Notes under the pieces: model-generated
Databases searched by the model: none
What the model was told of the DNA's origin: nothing
The model's input: the letters and a program-made list of their open reading frames with translations, nothing else
Source of the DNA: a bacterium
GTDB lineage: Bacteria; UBA8248
Length of the DNA stretch: 9,248 bases
Reading direction: 5' to 3'
NCBI GenBank assembly: GCA_027622355.1
Contig: JAQBZT010000099.1
Span: 1-9,248, forward strand
Made by a program: the position numbers and the translations under genes
In this document: positions 5,912 to 9,248 of the stretch, piece by piece
How the letters are laid out: every line of letters begins with the position of its first letter
Numbering within the stretch: position 1 is the first letter of the stretch

Positions 5912-6352
5912 ATGATCTCTCGAAGCCATCTCATTATGTACGTCCTGTTGGCAGCCCTCCTGGCCGGCTGTACAGAATCCCCCATCGAGCGCGCCGTGAA
6001 GGGAAAGCTGCTTCCGAGCGAGGCAAACATCGCGGTGAACGATTACTGCAAGAGCTGCCACGTGCATGCGTCGCTTGATCCGAAAAAACATGTGGAACAA
6101 GTCCAGCCGAAGTTTCCGAAAAATCACGAGTTGCGCTCCGCGACGAACTGCCTCCAGTGTCACAGCATCCGCCTGGCCAATATTTTCCGGAAAGAAGATC
6201 GCTCCACCACCCGGCCGCACGGAAAGGTGATTGACCTGGCCGAGGTGCCCCGTCCCTCCGATCAGCCCGCTCCCAGACCGAAGGCCGCCGCGCCAGAAGC
6301 GGAGAATCCGAAGAAAAAAAACAGGAAGTGGTATTTCTTCTATCTTTTCTGA
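5912..6352 (+). CDS. small dihaem cytochrome c lipoprotein
   Basis: This is a predicted periplasmic electron carrier fixed to a membrane by a lipid. The 146-residue protein has a hydrophobic leader and a lipobox LLAGC with C20 as the lipidated residue. The two haem-binding motifs are CKSCH at 46-50 and CLQCH at 80-84. H52, H60, H72 and H103 are possible distal ligands, so both haems could be bis-His, typical of low-potential carriers. After about residue 112 comes a Pro/Ala-rich low-complexity stretch, then a very basic and aromatic end (KKKNRKWYFFYLF). I do not recognise a named family. ATG at 5912 was chosen because it gives a compact signal peptide; a TTG at 5900 would add four residues but has almost no spacing from the upstream GAGGG. 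The gene lies 72 bases after the TPR gene. Its last 13 bases overlap the end of the convergent permease gene. Exchange of electrons with the octahaem protein is inference. Confidence 0.82.
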   Translation: MISRSHLIMYVLLAALLAGCTESPIERAVKGKLLPSEANIAVNDYCKSCHVHASLDPKKHVEQVQPKFPKNHELRSATNCLQCHSIRLANIFRKEDRSTTRPHGKVIDLAEVPRPSDQPAPRPKAAAPEAENPKKKNRKWYFFYLF

Positions 6353-7149
6353 GTCGGGTCCAGCCAATCCCGCAGTCCGTCTCCCAGTAGATTGAGCCCC
6401 ATCACCGTCAGCGCGATCGCAATGCCGGGGAAGAGAGTGAGATGCGGCGCGATGAGCAGGAAGTCTCTGCCCTCGGCCAACATCGCCCCCCAGCTCGGCG
6501 TGGGGGGCTGCACACCCAATCCGAGAAACGAAAGCCCCGCCTCGGCGATGATGGCGCCCGCCATCCCGAAGCTCGCTTCGACGATGAGGGGGGAGAGCAG
6601 GTTCACCAGCATGTGCCGGTAGAAGATGCGGAGGGCGCTCCCGCCCGCCGCCCGCGCCGCCGTGACGTATTCCTGCTCGCGCAGAGAGAGAACCTGCGCG
6701 CGCACCAGGCGCGCGTAACCGACCGATCCGAAAGCGACCAGCGACAAGGCGACATTCATCAGGCGGGGCTCGAGGACCGACATGATGGCGATGGCGAGGA
6801 GAATGCCGGGAAAGGCGAGAAAGATGTCGGATATCCGCATGATCAGCTCATCCCAGAGCCCGCCGGCCCAGCCGGCGATGGCCCCGGCGATCAGGCCGAT
6901 CAGAACGGAAAACGAAACGGCCGAGACGCCGACGAGAAGTGAGACGCGTGCGCCGTAAAAAATGCGGCTCGCGATGTCGCGGCCGAGTTTGTCCTGTCCC
7001 ATCGGATGGAGCCAGCTCGGCGCGGAAAGCCCCCCTGGGAGATACTGGAGGCCGGGGTCGAACGCGGAGAGAAGCGGTGCGAGGGCGGCTGTGAGGATGA
7101 GGGCGCACAAAATGCCCGCTCCCAGGTAGATGGCGGCGCCCCGGCGCAT
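6340..7149 (-). CDS. dppC: DppC/OppC-type ABC transporter permease
   Basis: This is an inner-membrane permease subunit of a peptide/nickel-class ABC importer, pairing with the DppB-like subunit to form the channel. The 269-residue protein has the OppC_N-type first helix (about 7-29), then the family signature HPMGQDKLGRD at 48-58 and FYGARVSL at 64-71. The cytoplasmic EAA loop that contacts the ATPase is at about 160-189 (EYVTAARAAGG at its start). LSFLGLGVQPPTPSWG lies at 206-221 and the family ending LGDGLRDWLDP at 255-265. Length is slightly short but normal for the family. It starts one base after the DppB stop, with GAGG about 10 bases upstream. The substrate cannot be told from permeases. 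No ATPase gene follows; the gene instead ends tail to tail with the dihaem cytochrome gene. Confidence 0.93.
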   Translation of the reverse strand: MRRGAAIYLGAGILCALILTAALAPLLSAFDPGLQYLPGGLSAPSWLHPMGQDKLGRDIASRIFYGARVSLLVGVSAVSFSVLIGLIAGAIAGWAGGLWDELIMRISDIFLAFPGILLAIAIMSVLEPRLMNVALSLVAFGSVGYARLVRAQVLSLREQEYVTAARAAGGSALRIFYRHMLVNLLSPLIVEASFGMAGAIIAEAGLSFLGLGVQPPTPSWGAMLAEGRDFLLIAPHLTLFPGIAIALTVMGLNLLGDGLRDWLDPTQKR

Positions 7150-7150
7150 C

Positions 7151-8071
7151 TCAGCCGAGCCTCACGCGGGGGTCGAGCCAGGCGTAGGCCAGATCGGCCA
7201 GGAAGTTGGCGGCGACATAGGCGCCGGCGATCAGGAGGACGCAGCCCTGCACGAGGGGATAGTCCCGCGCCGCAATGGCCTGGATGGTGAGGCGGCCGAT
7301 GCCGGGCCAGGCGAAGACGGTCTCGGTGATGATGGCGCCCGAGAGGAGCGCGCCCAGTTGCAGGCTCAAGATGGTGATGAGGGGGAGGCAGGCGTTCCGA
7401 AGGGCGTGCACCCAGATGACTTTGCGCTCGGAGAGCCCTTTTGCCCGGGCGGTGGAGAGATAGTCCTGCGGAAGCACTTCGAGCAGGCTCGCCCGGGTCA
7501 TGCGCATCAAGATGGCGGAGAGCGCCGCCCCCAGCGTCACGGCGGGCAGCACGAGGCTCAGGAAGCCCGAGCGCCCCGAGACAGGGAACCATCCGAGATG
7601 GATCGAGAAGAAAATGATGAGGAGCGGACCGATCCAGAAGACCGGCAGGCTCGCGCCGAGGATGGCGAGCCCCCCCGCGGCGAGGTCCGCGAGCGAGCCC
7701 GCGCGCCGGGCGGCGAGGATTCCCAGCGGAAGGGCCAGGGCCAGCGCCACGGCGATGGCCGCCCCCGCCAGCTCGAGCGTGGCCGGAACCCGCTCGGCTA
7801 TGACCGAGAGGACCGGTCTTTTCTGGTGGAGCGAGTTGCCCAGGTCCCCGCGGAGGATTCCGCCCAGAAACTCGCCGTACTGGACAATGAGCGGGCGGTC
7901 GAGACCGAGCGAGCGGCGGAGTGCCTCGCGCTCGACGGGGCGCGCGGTCTCACCGAGCATCAGGTCCACCGGGTCCCCGGGAATGATGTGGGTGACGGCG
8001 AAGACAAGGGTCGAGACCCCCCACAGGACGGGGATGAGAAGCGCGATGCGCCGGAGGATGTAGCGCCGCAT
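7151..8071 (-). CDS. dppB: DppB/OppB-type ABC transporter permease
   Basis: This is the first permease subunit of the peptide/nickel-class importer. The 306-residue protein begins with the family's usual MRRYILRRI and a first helix at about 9-29, followed by PGDP at 31-34. Next come a periplasmic region (about 40-95), several further helices, the EAA loop at about 203-232 (DYLSTARAKG at its start), TETVFAWPGIGR at 249-260 and the C-terminal YAWLDPRVR. All are characteristic of DppB. ATG at 8071 was chosen over one at 8095. It places the canonical start at residue 1 and has a strong ribosome binding site about 7 bases upstream, and the longer form would overlap the substrate-binding gene and add eight unconserved residues. 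The gene starts one base after the stop of the binding-protein gene and ends one base before dppC, so the three form one operon. Confidence 0.94.
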   Translation of the reverse strand: MRRYILRRIALLIPVLWGVSTLVFAVTHIIPGDPVDLMLGETARPVEREALRRSLGLDRPLIVQYGEFLGGILRGDLGNSLHQKRPVLSVIAERVPATLELAGAAIAVALALALPLGILAARRAGSLADLAAGGLAILGASLPVFWIGPLLIIFFSIHLGWFPVSGRSGFLSLVLPAVTLGAALSAILMRMTRASLLEVLPQDYLSTARAKGLSERKVIWVHALRNACLPLITILSLQLGALLSGAIITETVFAWPGIGRLTIQAIAARDYPLVQGCVLLIAGAYVAANFLADLAYAWLDPRVRLG

Positions 8072-8072
8072 T

Positions 8073-9248
8073 TTAGCGCCCTCCCTTTCCGGCATTTTCG
8101 ATGCGGGCGCCCGCGAGGGAGATCAGGTCCTCGTCGGGGTAGACGCGGTAGCCGCGGATGCGGCGGCGATAGGCGGCCACGTTCACGGTGTGCCAGAGGT
8201 GGATGTAGGGAAGCTCGGCGGCGAGAATGCGCTGCACCTCATGGTAGAGCGGGGCGCGATCTTCGGGGTCGGGAAGCTTGCGAGCGCGATCGAGGAGGTC
8301 GTCCACCCGCGTGCTCCGGTAGCGCCCCCGGTTGAGGCCCTTTGGGGGTGTGTAGTCGCCGTGAAAGATGAAGCGGTAGATGTCCGGGTCCGAGATGCCC
8401 ACCCAGGTGAGGCTGTACATCTGGAAATTTCCGGAGCGGATGTCGCCGAAGAACGTTCCCCACTCATACGCACGGACGCGCACTTCGATTCCCACCCGCC
8501 GGAGTTGATCTGCCAGGACGGTGGCGACGCGGCGGCGAAGCTCGTTTTGCGATGTTTTGAAGACGAGCGAGAAGCGTGGGCGCGGTCCCGCGCCGTCAGG
8601 GTCGGGCAGTCCCGCCGCATCGAGCAGGCGCATCGCCTTTGCCGGGTCGTGGGCGAGCTGCGGGAGCCCCGCCGCATGGGCCCAGTGTGCCCGGGGAAGC
8701 AGGCTGTCGGCCTCGGTGGCCAGCCCCTTGAGGATGTAGCGGATGATGGGCCCCCGGTCGATGGCATGGGCGATGGCGCGCCGCACATCCGGCCGGCGGA
8801 GGATCGGGTCCTCCATGTTGAAGCCGATGTAGGTGAAGTTGGTGCCGGGGCGGCGCTGGATGCGGATGCGCGGGTTTCCCTCGAGGCGGGGGAGGATGTC
8901 GGGCGTGAAGGCATTTTGGATAAAGTCGATCCCGCCGCGCTCGAGCTCGAGGATGCGGATGGTTTCCTCGGGGAGGACCCGGAAGATCAGGTGATCGTAG
9001 GCCGGGGGCCCATTGTAGTGGGCGGGGTTGGCCGCGAGTTCGATGCGCTCATCGGCGAGGAAGCGGACGAAACGGAAGGGGCCCGAGCCGATGGGCGCCT
9101 TTCCGAACCGGCGGCCTGCCCCGCGCGCGCTCTGCGGGATGATGCCGATGAGGAGGGATTCCATGAAGGCGGCGGCGGGTTCCTTGAGATGGAAGATGAC
9201 CTCATCGGGGGCGGGCGTCTCGATGCGATCCAGTTCCTTGAGGCCGGC
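8073..9248 (-). CDS. substrate-binding protein of a peptide/nickel ABC importer (partial)
   Basis: This is the periplasmic solute receptor (SBP_bac_5 family) that delivers ligand to the permeases encoded downstream. The reading frame stays open to the window edge, so the N-terminal part is missing; 391 residues are visible of a usual 500-550. The visible part begins in the middle of the fold, with a VIFHLKEP segment at about 17-24. The family signature PIGSGPFRF is at 52-60, followed by the typical lobe-2 sequence (GFNMEDP, then RRAIAHAIDR), the middle DPAKAMRLLDAAGLPDPDG segment, and a C-terminal part with PYIHLWH near the end. A methionine at 9164 is internal, because residues upstream of it in frame fit the family. 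The signal peptide cannot be seen. Peptide, nickel, sugar and other ligands are all known in this family, so the substrate is unknown. The stop lies one base before dppB. Confidence 0.93.
   Translation of the reverse strand, partial: AGLKELDRIETPAPDEVIFHLKEPAAAFMESLLIGIIPQSARGAGRRFGKAPIGSGPFRFVRFLADERIELAANPAHYNGPPAYDHLIFRVLPEETIRILELERGGIDFIQNAFTPDILPRLEGNPRIRIQRRPGTNFTYIGFNMEDPILRRPDVRRAIAHAIDRGPIIRYILKGLATEADSLLPRAHWAHAAGLPQLAHDPAKAMRLLDAAGLPDPDGAGPRPRFSLVFKTSQNELRRRVATVLADQLRRVGIEVRVRAYEWGTFFGDIRSGNFQMYSLTWVGISDPDIYRFIFHGDYTPPKGLNRGRYRSTRVDDLLDRARKLPDPEDRAPLYHEVQRILAAELPYIHLWHTVNVAAYRRRIRGYRVYPDEDLISLAGARIENAGKGGR
8079..8086 (-). promoter_or_regulatory. ribosome binding site deciding the dppB start
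   Basis: Read on the minus strand this is AGGGAGGG, 7 bases before the ATG at 8071. It lies inside the last codons of the substrate-binding protein gene, whose TAA at 8073-8075 almost touches the dppB start. It supports the shorter dppB start and suggests coupled translation. Confidence 0.7.

Noticed and set aside
7130..8335. Long open frame on the plus strand (401 codons) opposite the permease genes
   Set aside because: Its translation is an Arg/Gly/Glu/Asp-rich string typical of the antisense of GC-rich genes, and the minus strand encodes clear DppB and DppC proteins.

Overview
The window is protein-coding DNA from a GC-rich Gram-negative bacterium. The evidence is GC-rich third codon positions, two lipoproteins, a periplasmic multihaem cytochrome and a dipeptide-type ABC importer. 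Taxonomy cannot be fixed from the sequence. The content would suit a respiratory, menaquinone-using lineage of the Desulfobacterota, Nitrospinota or Tectomicrobia kind, but that is inference. I saw no insertion sequence, integrase, CRISPR array, tRNA or rRNA.

Region 1 (about 135-2976, + strand) is a tight three-gene operon: a Rieske 2Fe-2S protein, a one-piece cytochrome b, and a membrane-anchored octahaem cytochrome c that resembles hydroxylamine oxidoreductase (HAO). All three genes start with GTG. Together they look like a quinol-oxidising bc-type complex in which the octahaem protein takes the place of cytochrome c1 or f. The cytochrome b carries b6-type marks (the Cys that binds haem ci/cn in b6f, and b6-type His spacing) although it is fused like mitochondrial cytochrome b. 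The octahaem protein ends before the segment that carries the HAO crosslinking tyrosine. This is the most interesting part of the window.

Region 2 (3096-5839, + strand) holds a response regulator with REC, GAF-like and GGDEF domains (predicted c-di-GMP synthase), a stand-alone cobalamin-binding subunit of the methylmalonyl-CoA mutase type, and a TPR lipoprotein whose start codon overlaps the stop of the cobalamin gene. Region 3 (5912-6352, + strand) is a small dihaem cytochrome c lipoprotein, a possible periplasmic electron carrier.

Region 4 (6340-9248, - strand) is a peptide/nickel-type ABC importer operon running towards region 3: substrate-binding protein (cut by the window edge), then DppB-like and DppC-like permeases. 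No ATPase gene follows the permeases. The DppC gene ends by overlapping the dihaem gene tail to tail.

In regions 1 and 3 a plausible electron path is quinol to the Rieske/cytochrome b pair, to the octahaem cytochrome, then to small carriers such as the dihaem lipoprotein. The terminal acceptor is not visible here.
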